A DNA stretch of 16,465 bases from Dysgonamonadaceae bacterium (GTDB lineage: Bacteria; Bacteroidota; Bacteroidia; Bacteroidales; Azobacteroidaceae), in NCBI GenBank assembly GCA_031258895.1, contig JAIRMF010000010.1, positions 1 to 16,465 on the forward strand, in the 5' to 3' direction. Positions 1 to 7,169 of the stretch are shown piece by piece. The notes under the pieces were generated by a model, which was given only the letters and a program-made list of their open reading frames with translations, was not told the origin of the DNA and did not search any database. The position numbers and the translations under genes were made by a program. How positions within the stretch are numbered: the stretch's first letter is position 1; every line of letters begins with the position of its first letter.

Positions 1-32
1 AAAGACTTTAATAATATGTCCGGGAAATAAAT

Positions 33-40
33 TAACTTTG
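33..40 (+). promoter_or_regulatory. Putative Bacteroidetes -7 element upstream of the LeuRS fragment
   Basis: The octamer taactttg fits the Bacteroidetes sigma-ABfr -7 consensus TAnnTTTG. It ends 23 bases before the ATG at 64, so a start near 47 would leave a very short leader. A -33 element is weak: only ttta at 7-10, 22 bases upstream, resembles TTTG. The frame of the downstream gene has stops at 28-30 and 52-54, so this stretch is not LeuRS coding sequence. Assignment rests on consensus match and position only. Confidence 0.5.
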
Positions 41-63
41 CAGCCTCAAAATAATCCATAAAC

Positions 64-1254
64 ATGGCGCAAAAAAAAAATAAATTCCCACTCGAACTGT
101 GCACAATGCCCGGTTTCGCAGGAAGCTCAGCCTATTACCTCCGGTACGAAGACCCGCACAACGACAAAGAATTAGTCTCCAAAGAAGCCAACCAATACTG
201 GGGAAACGTCGATCTCTACGTCGGAGGTACCGAACACGCTACCGGACACCTTATCTACAGCCGCTTCTGGAATAAATTCCTACACGACCGTGGGTACATT
301 AAAAACGATGAACCGTTCCAAAAACTTATCAACCAGGGAATGATTCAAGGACGATCAAATTTCGTTTACAGAATCAAAAATACAGGCGGCAACCCGATCT
401 TCGTCTCTAACGGACTGAAAGACAATTACGACGTTACGCCGATTCATGTCGACATAAACATCGTTTCCAACGACGTGCTCGATATTGAAGCGTTCCGAAA
501 GTGGAACCCTGAATACAAAAACGCCGAATTTATCCTCGAAAACGGTAAATATCTCTGCGGTTGGGCAATCGAAAAAATGTCAAAGTCAATGTTCAACGTA
601 ATTAATCCCGACGACATAGTCGAACGGTTCGGCGCCGACACCCTCAGACTCTACGAAATGTTCCTCGGACCGGTCGAACAGTCCAAACCGTGGGACACTA
701 ACGGAATAGACGGAGTATCAAGATTCTTACGCAAATTCTGGAACCTGTTCTTCAAAGACGATACCTTTTGCGTCTCAGACGAATCACCCGCAACAGAAGA
801 ATTAAAATCCATCCATAAACTGATAAAAAAAATCGGGCAGGACGTCGAAAACTTCTCGTTCAACACCTCAGTCGCCGCATTCATGATCTGCGTCAACGAA
901 CTGACCGCCATCAAATGCAACAAACGCGCCATACTCCAGGATTTAGTAATAGTAATCTCGCCGTTCGCCCCACACATCGCCGAGGAATTATGGAGTCGCT
1001 TAGGCAACACAACTTCTGTTTGCGAAGCCAATTTCCCCGACTACAATGAAGAATACCTAAAAGAACTCTCAGCAACATACGCCGTCTCTTTCAACGGTAA
1101 AACCCGGTTCAGTATTCAGTTGCCCGCCAATACGCCGCGCGAAGAAATCGAAAAAGCCGCCCTATCCCACAAAAATGCGGTAAAATGGCTCGAAGGCAAA
1201 ACCCCTAAAAAAATAATTGTGGTACCGGGAAAAATTGTCAATATAGTACTCTGA
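64..1254 (+). CDS. Leucyl-tRNA synthetase, C-terminal half as a separate gene (split or truncated LeuRS)
   Basis: LeuRS charges tRNA-Leu in the cytoplasm. This 396-residue product matches only the second half of the usual roughly 920-950-residue Bacteroidetes enzyme. It begins near the PLEL..MPGFAGSSAYYLRY segment after the CP1 editing domain, continues with YVGGTEHATGHLIYSRF, has an intact KMSKS loop at 171-175 (ATP binding), then the anticodon-binding helical domain (about 215-335) and the C-terminal tRNA-binding domain ending in a typical PKKIIVVPGKIVNIV. The HIGH motif, first Rossmann half and editing domain are absent. Upstream bases 1-63 do not encode the missing part in any frame and contain in-frame stops plus a promoter-like element. 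The ATG at 64 is the natural start. The body shows no internal stop, which argues against a decayed relic. It could be the beta part of a two-gene LeuRS, as known in Aquifex, or a truncated duplicate. The N-terminal partner is not in this window. Confidence 0.85.
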   Translation: MAQKKNKFPLELCTMPGFAGSSAYYLRYEDPHNDKELVSKEANQYWGNVDLYVGGTEHATGHLIYSRFWNKFLHDRGYIKNDEPFQKLINQGMIQGRSNFVYRIKNTGGNPIFVSNGLKDNYDVTPIHVDINIVSNDVLDIEAFRKWNPEYKNAEFILENGKYLCGWAIEKMSKSMFNVINPDDIVERFGADTLRLYEMFLGPVEQSKPWDTNGIDGVSRFLRKFWNLFFKDDTFCVSDESPATEELKSIHKLIKKIGQDVENFSFNTSVAAFMICVNELTAIKCNKRAILQDLVIVISPFAPHIAEELWSRLGNTTSVCEANFPDYNEEYLKELSATYAVSFNGKTRFSIQLPANTPREEIEKAALSHKNAVKWLEGKTPKKIIVVPGKIVNIVL

Positions 1255-1272
1255 CAAGACAACAACCCAGCA

Positions 1273-1815
1273 ATGACGGAAAACACCATCGAGATATTGA
1301 TTGCAGAGGAAAAGCACATACCCTACATCCCCCTTATCCTGCAAACAATCAAAAACGCCGCAAAAATAAGAGGAACAGGCATAGCATCCCGATCCCCTGA
1401 ATACATAAAACGGAAAATGATAGAAGGCAAAGCAGTAATCGCCCTGTCCGGCGAAGAATTTGCCGGCTTCACATACATAGAATCATGGGGAAATAAACAG
1501 TTCGTAGCCACTTCAGGACTTATTGTAGCGGAAAAATTCCGTGGCTCCGGAATCGCACGACGAATCAAACTCAAAGCATTCAACCTTGCGCGAAAAAGAT
1601 GGGCAAACGCAAAACTGTTCAGCCTAACATCCGGTAGCGCAGTCATGAAAATGAACACCGAACTCGGATACGTACCCGTCACATTTGAAGAACTGACCGA
1701 CGACGACACATTCTGGCTCAGCTGCAAGGAATGTATAAACTACGATATACTCGAGCGAACCAACCGCAAATACTGCATCTGCACAGCAATGCTCTGGGAC
1801 CCGGCAAAAGAGTGA
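1273..1815 (+). CDS. GNAT-family N-acetyltransferase
   Basis: This 180-residue protein is a GNAT acetyltransferase, which moves an acetyl group from acetyl-CoA to an amine. The acetyl-CoA-binding motif A is visible at about 83-97 (LIVAEKFRGSGIARRI; RxxGxA at 90-95), after the strand AGFTYIES and before SLTSGSAVMKMNTELGY. A Cys-rich end (CKECINYD...RKYCICTAMLWDP) resembles a Bacteroidetes subgroup that I recall lying upstream of argG in arginine-biosynthesis clusters. No arginine gene is present here, so substrate and pathway are open. The ATG lies 18 bases after the LeuRS-fragment stop on the same strand with no obvious promoter between them, so cotranscription is likely. It converges on the DUF6913-like gene, 23 bases away. 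Confidence 0.85.
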   Translation: MTENTIEILIAEEKHIPYIPLILQTIKNAAKIRGTGIASRSPEYIKRKMIEGKAVIALSGEEFAGFTYIESWGNKQFVATSGLIVAEKFRGSGIARRIKLKAFNLARKRWANAKLFSLTSGSAVMKMNTELGYVPVTFEELTDDDTFWLSCKECINYDILERTNRKYCICTAMLWDPAKE

Positions 1816-1838
1816 AATCACCGGTACAACTCCACATA

Positions 1839-2360
1839 TCAGGAAATCATACTCAGATAACTAACCATCTGCCTCCCAAGTTCCCCTACCGACAACTCTC
1901 CCCCTGCCGGCGCCAAAACAAGCAGATCATGCACACACCCGCCTCTTCCGCTAATCCCAACTCTCAACGAAGCATTTGCCAAAACAAGAACATACCTCCT
2001 CAGCAAGCTGCCATGCTTTGTCATGTCCAGAACCAAATCAAAAACACTTTTTCCAAGCATAACCTCGACAGCCTCCACAGTCTTACTCAGGTACCCCATA
2101 TTTTCATCGATAAAAACAAACCCGGCGTCAGTACAACAACCGGTCGCACCATTCCCCGACCCAAACGCCACAGCCGAAACCTCTTTCCTCGCCACTTTCA
2201 ACATTCCGATAAAATCCAAGATACCGTCGCCGTCTTCAACATCAAAGAGAACAAGTATCGTATCAGCTTTCCTGAAATTACAAAACTCACGCCTGCGATT
2301 CGCCGACTTAAGCCTCAATCTAATCCTTCGGCTTAACACCCATTTGTAGAAGAAACACAT
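1839..2360 (-). CDS. Small conserved Bacteroidetes protein, DUF6913-like
   Basis: This is a 173-residue soluble protein of unknown function. A basic N-terminus (FYKWVLSRRIRLRLKSANRRRE) leads into alternating strands and helices: ADTILVLFDVED, VSAVAFGSG, then FDLVLDMTKHGSLLRRYVLVLANASLRVGI and a closing DLLVL. That order (N-terminal basic helix, LFDV strand, 'DLVLDM', 'L..AsLRVGI', 'DLLVL') is how I remember DUF6913, small proteins found across Bacteroidetes; the assignment is by pattern, not by search. There is no signal peptide or membrane helix. The start lies 18 bases after the serA stop on the same strand, so the two are probably one transcript. The overlapping plus-strand open frame has low-complexity composition and was not preferred. 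Confidence 0.6.
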   Translation of the reverse strand: MCFFYKWVLSRRIRLRLKSANRRREFCNFRKADTILVLFDVEDGDGILDFIGMLKVARKEVSAVAFGSGNGATGCCTDAGFVFIDENMGYLSKTVEAVEVMLGKSVFDLVLDMTKHGSLLRRYVLVLANASLRVGISGRGGCVHDLLVLAPAGGELSVGELGRQMVSYLSMIS

Positions 2361-2378
2361 ACATCCGCCGATTGGAAA

Positions 2379-3296
2379 TCAGTTCACCTGAAACTTCCGC
2401 TTTCCCGTCCTGAAGAAATCCACAACCTGACCGGCCGCCGCAACACCCGCATTGCTGTTCGCCTCAAACGTTTGAGCTCCTGTTTTCTTAGGGGTAGCAA
2501 AATAGCGGCCCGGAAACTTTTCCTTCATTATAGAATCATTGGAGGGCGCAACATCGGTCAGATACCTGAAATCCTTACGTTCGGTCATAAACGCCTCCAG
2601 GTCAACCTCGTTTATAATATCCCTGCGAGCGGTATTGACCAACATTGCATTAGCGGGAAGTCTTTCCAGAAGAGCGTAATTCACGGAATTTCTCGTCTCC
2701 GCCGTAGATGGAACATGTAATGAAACATATCTGCAAACGGTGTACAATTCCTCTGCCGAAGCGAGCGGCTTAACCCCGTCCTTTTCAATCACATCTACAG
2801 GGCAAAACAAGTCGTAAGCGAAAACCTCCATCCCAAATCCAAGTGCAATACGAGCCAAACTTCGTCCAACATTCCCATAAGCATGGATTCCAAGCCGTTT
2901 GCCGCGTAATTCCGTACCTGTACTGCCATCATAGAAATTTCGTACCGCGTAAAGCATCATTCCGACGGCAAGCTCGGCGACAGCATTTGAATTCTGTCCG
3001 GGTGTATTCATCACTATCACGTCATTTTTTGTTGCAGCAACAAGATCGACGTTATCATATCCGGCTCCCGCCCTGACTACGATTTTAAGGTTCTTGGCAA
3101 CCCCAATCACATCATCGTCAACAATATCGCTTCTGATAATTATCGCATCGGCGTCAGCGGCAGCTTCAAGCAGTTGCTGTTTCCCATCATACCTTTCAAG
3201 CAAACAAGCCCGGTAACCGGCCGTTTCAATTACCCGTTTCATTTCGTTGACGGCGTCGGACGCAAAAGGCTTTTGGGTTGCAATAAGAATTTTCAT
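2379..3296 (-). CDS. serA: D-3-phosphoglycerate dehydrogenase, short Lys-type form
   Basis: This enzyme oxidises 3-phosphoglycerate to 3-phosphohydroxypyruvate with NAD+, the first step of serine synthesis, in the cytoplasm. The 305-residue chain has the 2-hydroxyacid dehydrogenase substrate domain (IRSDIVD, VRAGAGYDNVD at 74-84, NTPGQNSNAVAE), a Rossmann fold with HAYGNVGR at 138-145, and the catalytic Arg in NTARR (R224). The C-terminal ACT/regulatory domains of long SerA forms are missing. The position of the usual catalytic His (TPHxGG) reads TPKKTGAQT, giving Lys at 270-271. This Lys-substituted subtype is known (type IIIK, characterised in Entamoeba and common in Bacteroides), so it is probably active. 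Bacteroides usually places serC and DUF1015 beside serA; neither is here. A promoter lies just upstream and the DUF6913-like gene follows. Confidence 0.9.
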   Translation of the reverse strand: MKILIATQKPFASDAVNEMKRVIETAGYRACLLERYDGKQQLLEAAADADAIIIRSDIVDDDVIGVAKNLKIVVRAGAGYDNVDLVAATKNDVIVMNTPGQNSNAVAELAVGMMLYAVRNFYDGSTGTELRGKRLGIHAYGNVGRSLARIALGFGMEVFAYDLFCPVDVIEKDGVKPLASAEELYTVCRYVSLHVPSTAETRNSVNYALLERLPANAMLVNTARRDIINEVDLEAFMTERKDFRYLTDVAPSNDSIMKEKFPGRYFATPKKTGAQTFEANSNAGVAAAGQVVDFFRTGKRKFQVN

Positions 3297-3324
3297 ACTA
3301 TTGTTATTATGAGATTAAAGACGG

Positions 3325-3356
3325 CAAAAATACATAAAAAACCCCAACTCCCGCAA
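3325..3356 (-). promoter_or_regulatory. Putative Bacteroidetes promoter for serA
   Basis: On the minus strand TTG (3356-3354) is followed after 21 bases by TATTTTTG (3332-3325), matching the Bacteroidetes -33/-7 pattern TTTG...TAnnTTTG. The serA ATG at 3296 lies 28 bases beyond the -7 element, leaving a leader of roughly 20 bases. The stretch 3297-3422 between serA and nqrF contains this promoter and no clear terminator hairpin, so read-through from nqr into serA is possible. Confidence 0.6.
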
Positions 3357-3422
3357 TCACTCCTTGAAAGTATCCTCTGTTTCCCCATCTTTTTCCCCTT
3401 GTTGTCGTCATGTCAAGCCCCT

Positions 3423-4667
3423 TTATCCGAAATCGTCAAACATGAGGTTCTCGCGAGGTACGCCCAAATCCCACAACATGGACTCCACCGCCTTCGACAT
3501 GGGACCGGGACCACACATGTAGTACTCAATGTCCTCCGGCGAATCATGAACGCTCAAATAAGTGTCATAAATAACCCTGTGCACAAAACCAGGTGTATAA
3601 CGTACCCCTAACGCGTCCGCTGCAGGATCAGGACGATCGAGAGCAAGATGAAACGAAAAATTGGGAAACTCCTCTTCAAGCTGCAAGAAATCCTCCAAAT
3701 AAAAAACCTCGTTCAAGGCCCTTGCACCGTAAAAATACGACATCTTGCGATCCCTGACATTAAGCGTCCTCGTTAAATGCATGATCTGTGATCTCAAAGG
3801 AGCCATGCCGGCGCCACCACCTATCCACATCATCTCGTTCTTAGTATCAAGAATGGGATGAAAATCACCGTAAGGACCGTTCATTATAACTTTGTCACCG
3901 GGCCTTAAAGAAAATATGTACGTAGATGCGACACCGGGAGGTACGTCCCTAAAAATGCCGGTAGATCGATCAAAAGGCGGAACAGCAATGCGTACATTCA
4001 GTGTTATACGGTCGCCCTCGGCAGGATAATTCGCCATCGAATAGGCCCGAACGGTCTCCTCTGTATTCTTCCCTTTCAACTCCCAAAGACGGTTCTTGCT
4101 CCACTCGGCACGAAAACGCTCCTCTATATCATAATCGCGAAAAAAGACCTCGTATCTCGGTATTCTTATCTGTGCATAACTCCCCGGCTGAAATATCATA
4201 TGCTCTCCAACAGGTAACGAAACAATGAACTCTTTGATATACGTTGAAATGCTACTGTTCGAAACAACGGTACACTCCCATTCCTTTACTCCCAAAACAG
4301 CATCAGGAACCCTTACCGACATGTTCTCCCTTACCCTCGTCTGACAACCGAGGCGCCAACGGTCCTTGATTTGTTTGCGGCTGAAAAACCCAACCTCAGT
4401 AGGAAGTATCTCTCCCCCACCCTCCATCACACGACAACGACACTGCCCACATGACCCGCTACCACCGCAGGCGCTCGATAGAAAAATGCCGTTCGACTGC
4501 AAAACAGATAGTAAAGTTCCGCCGGACGGAGATTCAATCGAACGCTCCTCGTTGACCCGTATAGTTACACTTCCGGAAGGACTCAATCTGCTCTTCGCTA
4601 CAAGCAACAGCCCTGTAAAAAACAAAATAAGGATGAGAAAAACAGCAATGCTTGTGATTATTGTCAT
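3423..4667 (-). CDS. nqrF: Na+-translocating NADH:quinone reductase subunit F
   Basis: NqrF is the NADH-oxidising entry subunit of Na+-NQR. It takes hydride from NADH onto FAD and passes electrons to a [2Fe-2S] cluster on the cytoplasmic side. The 414 residues show one N-terminal membrane helix (about 4-24), a ferredoxin domain with cluster cysteines C67, C73, C76 and C108 (CX5CX2CX31C, as in Vibrio NqrF), an FAD-binding RAYS at 207-210, and a nucleotide-binding domain with GGGAGMAP at 283-290 and CGPGP at 385-389. The C-terminal FDDFG is typical of the family. It is the last nqr gene, 20 bases after nqrE. No strong Shine-Dalgarno precedes the ATG; the leader is A-rich, as usual in Bacteroidetes. 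Confidence 0.97.
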   Translation of the reverse strand: MTIITSIAVFLILILFFTGLLLVAKSRLSPSGSVTIRVNEERSIESPSGGTLLSVLQSNGIFLSSACGGSGSCGQCRCRVMEGGGEILPTEVGFFSRKQIKDRWRLGCQTRVRENMSVRVPDAVLGVKEWECTVVSNSSISTYIKEFIVSLPVGEHMIFQPGSYAQIRIPRYEVFFRDYDIEERFRAEWSKNRLWELKGKNTEETVRAYSMANYPAEGDRITLNVRIAVPPFDRSTGIFRDVPPGVASTYIFSLRPGDKVIMNGPYGDFHPILDTKNEMMWIGGGAGMAPLRSQIMHLTRTLNVRDRKMSYFYGARALNEVFYLEDFLQLEEEFPNFSFHLALDRPDPAADALGVRYTPGFVHRVIYDTYLSVHDSPEDIEYYMCGPGPMSKAVESMLWDLGVPRENLMFDDFG

Positions 4668-4687
4668 TGTATGTATTTATATTTTGT

Positions 4688-5305
4688 CTAAATCTTTATT
4701 CCCGAAAAACTCATAAACCCTATGCCCATCAAAGCTGTTATGATAAAAGCAATGCCAAGACCTTTCAACGGCTTGGGAATGTCCGAATATTGTAACTTGT
4801 CGCGTATCGCAGCCATGCCGGTGATGGCAAGTAACCAGCCGACGCCCGACCCGAAAGCGTAAGTGGTGGCTATACCGATTGTAGGAAACTCCTTCTGTTG
4901 CATAAATAAACTGCCTCCAAGAATGGCACAATTAACGGCTATCAGCGGGAGAAAAATGCCCAGAGAATTGTAAAGAGCCGGCAAATAATGCTCGATTACC
5001 ATTTCAAGTAGTTGAACAGTCGCCGCCACTACAGCTATAAAAATGATAAGACTCAAAAAACTTAAATCAACGCCTTCAAATACATTGCCGAGCCATAATA
5101 ACGCACCCGCCTTCAAAACGTAATTGTCAAGCAAGTAATTCACAGGAAGCGTAACGAGCAATACAAAAGTTACCGCAACACCTAACCCGAATGCCGTTCT
5201 TACGTTCTTTGAGATGGCCAAAAACGAACACATCCCGAGAAAATACGTGAACAGCATGTTCTCCATGAAAACGGAACGAATAAATGTATTTAAATATTCT
5301 TGCAT
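4688..5305 (-). CDS. nqrE: Na+-translocating NADH:quinone reductase subunit E
   Basis: NqrE is an integral membrane subunit related to RnfA. With NqrD it forms a pseudo-symmetric pair holding an iron centre in the membrane, assigned as [2Fe-2S] in recent structures, between the NqrF cluster and the NqrC FMN. The 205-residue chain has about six hydrophobic helices. Its two ligand cysteines sit in GMCSF (C26) and VNCAILGG (C126), within the conserved half-helix segments. It starts 11 bases after the nqrD stop, with an AGGA-like stretch just before the ATG. The length fits the family. Nothing is missing. Confidence 0.97.
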   Translation of the reverse strand: MQEYLNTFIRSVFMENMLFTYFLGMCSFLAISKNVRTAFGLGVAVTFVLLVTLPVNYLLDNYVLKAGALLWLGNVFEGVDLSFLSLIIFIAVVAATVQLLEMVIEHYLPALYNSLGIFLPLIAVNCAILGGSLFMQQKEFPTIGIATTYAFGSGVGWLLAITGMAAIRDKLQYSDIPKPLKGLGIAFIITALMGIGFMSFSGIKI

Positions 5306-5316
5306 GATTCCTATCT

Positions 5317-5937
5317 TTATTTTTCCTGTAACTCTTTATCTCTCGAACGTTGTATCCAAATAATGCAGGCTATGATGATAAGCGCCATCGGCGGCAGTAT
5401 CATCAGCCCGTTGTTACAATAGCCAGCATCGTAAAACGATTGCGGCATGACTTGGAAATTCCACAACGTGCCCGAACCGAACAACTCCCGAAAAAAGGCG
5501 ACAATAACCAGTAAAACAGCGTATCCCAGCCCATTGCCGACACCGTCAAGGAACGACGCCCATGGCCTGTTGCCAAGCGCAAACGCCTCAAGACGCCCCA
5601 TAACAATGCAATTGGTGATAATAAGCCCGACAAAAACCGATAACTGCTTGCTTACATCGTATGCGTATGCCTTCAAAATTTCGTTAATCACCGTCACCAG
5701 GGCGGCGACAATCAACAACTGTACTATGATTCGAATGCGGCTCGGTATCGTATTGCGTATCAGCGAAAGTATAAGGTTGGAAAACGCAATGACAGCCGTC
5801 ACCGACACAGCCATTATGAAAGCAGGTTCCAACTTGCTCGTTACCGCCAAAGCGGAACATATACCCAACATCTGTACTGTTATCGGATTGTTCTTACCCA
5901 GCGGATTAAATAAAATTAATTTGTCCTTTTCGGTCAT
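5317..5937 (-). CDS. nqrD: Na+-translocating NADH:quinone reductase subunit D
   Basis: NqrD is the membrane partner of NqrE and is related to RnfE. The 206 residues form about six helices. The iron-ligand cysteines are in LGICSALAV (C27) and ITNCIVMGR (C110), as the family requires, followed by the conserved EAFALGNRPWASFLDGVGNGLGY. The ATG (5937-5935) overlaps the TGA of the PstS-like gene in an ATGA junction. NqrD translation is therefore probably coupled to that of the inserted gene, which ties the two genes together more than chance adjacency would. In standard nqr operons nqrD directly follows nqrC. Confidence 0.97.
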   Translation of the reverse strand: MTEKDKLILFNPLGKNNPITVQMLGICSALAVTSKLEPAFIMAVSVTAVIAFSNLILSLIRNTIPSRIRIIVQLLIVAALVTVINEILKAYAYDVSKQLSVFVGLIITNCIVMGRLEAFALGNRPWASFLDGVGNGLGYAVLLVIVAFFRELFGSGTLWNFQVMPQSFYDAGYCNNGLMILPPMALIIIACIIWIQRSRDKELQEK

Positions 5938-7163
5938 ATCTTAATGATTTTGTTGCTCGCCGTTTTATTATTACTACTATCAAACAATATTGCAATATAA
6001 AGCCCTGCCTGTAAATCGGCAATATCGACAAATTCACCGTCCGATATCGTTTTTGATAAGATTTTGATACCGGCCGGACTGTAAATCATCAGTCGTGCCT
6101 GTCCCTTAAGACCGGTTATTCTGAAACCATCGGATACAGGATTGGGAAAGATGCCGAAATCATCCGCCCCAACGCTATTGACTTCGGTCGTAAATTTGGG
6201 AACATAGCCACTTTCGGATATTACTGCCTGCCCGGGCGGAGTTTGTAACCATTCGTATATCCTGTATGCTGTTGTATTATGAGCCAGATCGCTGCGGATA
6301 GCTACATAAACATCGGCTACAAAAGGATATGTGCCGATTTTTATGGAATTTTGACTCGACATGACGCCGTTGATTGCAATAGGTTTTACGAAGACGGCGC
6401 CAACCGCATCTTCACGAACTATGTATTCCCTGTAGTAATGCGGTGTGAAGCATATGCCGTTTTTATGTAAGGATAACTCACGGTAAACAACACTCATTGT
6501 CGTAATAATGTCATCATACGGATATGCCTTTTCCCAATCGGGCACATCAACGTTTTTCATCACAATCTCATTCATCATCTCCTGACTGCCCGAATTGTCG
6601 TTGCGAATAAACGGCTTTATGATATCCTCGGCGCCGCCTACGTTTTCCCAATTCGTAATATTTCCAAGGTAAATATCCTGAATTTGTTTTACGGTCAGTG
6701 TATTAACACTGTTGTTCTTGTTGACAATGAAATCAAGCGCGTCAAGTGCAATCGGTGTTTCTATAAGCGAAACTCCTATGCTTTCGGCATAATCTCGTTC
6801 ATCCGGCGACATTTGCCTTGCCGAAATAATGATGTCCGTCCTGTTGTCTATCAAGTTGATAATTGCGTTGTGGGTTTGAGAGATTTTTATCTTTTCACCA
6901 AAAAGATTATCCGGAATATCTTCCTTGTTCGGTTCAAGTTTCCAAGTGCCGTTGCCCTCCATCAATTGTCGCCATTGGTAACGATAACCAAGTAATTTAC
7001 ATGCAATCAAAGTGTTCAACGGTTCGACAGAGGTGGAACCGTCAACTCTTGGATAGTTTTCTGCCGTAATACCGTCAATCGCGATTAAATCACCGCCGTC
7101 TCCGGCACAGGTGCAGTAAATACCGGAAATTAACATGAGAAACAGTACTAATCCTTTCTTCAT
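5934..7163 (-). CDS. PstS-like secreted binding protein with a T9SS sorting tail, inside the nqr operon
   Basis: This 409-residue protein has a signal peptide (about 1-20), then a two-lobed phosphate-binding-type fold. The first lobe has DGSTSVEPL at about 41-49, the phosphate-loop pattern of PstS relatives, then DIIISARQMSPDE. The second region has ALDFIVNKNN, TVKQIQDIYLGNITNWENVGG, FIRNDNSGSQEMM and a late GYVPKF. Residues about 336-409 (FGIFPNPVSDGFRI...LQAGLYIAIL...IIKI) look like a type A T9SS C-terminal sorting domain, implying export across the outer membrane and surface attachment or release. PBP-like proteins normally stay periplasmic or lipid-anchored beside a permease; no pst ABC genes are here. 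It starts 6 bases after nqrC and its stop overlaps the nqrD start, so it is a true operon member. The ligand could be phosphate or another oxyanion; this is inferred from fold alone. Its link to Na+-NQR is unknown. Confidence 0.85.
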   Translation of the reverse strand: MKKGLVLFLMLISGIYCTCAGDGGDLIAIDGITAENYPRVDGSTSVEPLNTLIACKLLGYRYQWRQLMEGNGTWKLEPNKEDIPDNLFGEKIKISQTHNAIINLIDNRTDIIISARQMSPDERDYAESIGVSLIETPIALDALDFIVNKNNSVNTLTVKQIQDIYLGNITNWENVGGAEDIIKPFIRNDNSGSQEMMNEIVMKNVDVPDWEKAYPYDDIITTMSVVYRELSLHKNGICFTPHYYREYIVREDAVGAVFVKPIAINGVMSSQNSIKIGTYPFVADVYVAIRSDLAHNTTAYRIYEWLQTPPGQAVISESGYVPKFTTEVNSVGADDFGIFPNPVSDGFRITGLKGQARLMIYSPAGIKILSKTISDGEFVDIADLQAGLYIAILFDSSNNKTASNKIIKI

Positions 7164-7169
7164 CGCCGA

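Noticed and set aside
1731..2349. Plus-strand open frames of 201 and 108 residues opposite the DUF6913-like gene
   Set aside because: Composition is low in typical protein order, no family is recognised, and the first overlaps the GNAT gene; the minus-strand product has a coherent strand/helix pattern and fits behind serA.
7101..7163. Lipoprotein signal (Cys near residue 17-19) in the PstS-like protein
   Set aside because: The residues before the Cys (GIYC, YCTC) do not fit the lipobox L-[AS]-[GA]-C, and a T9SS tail suggests signal peptidase I processing instead.
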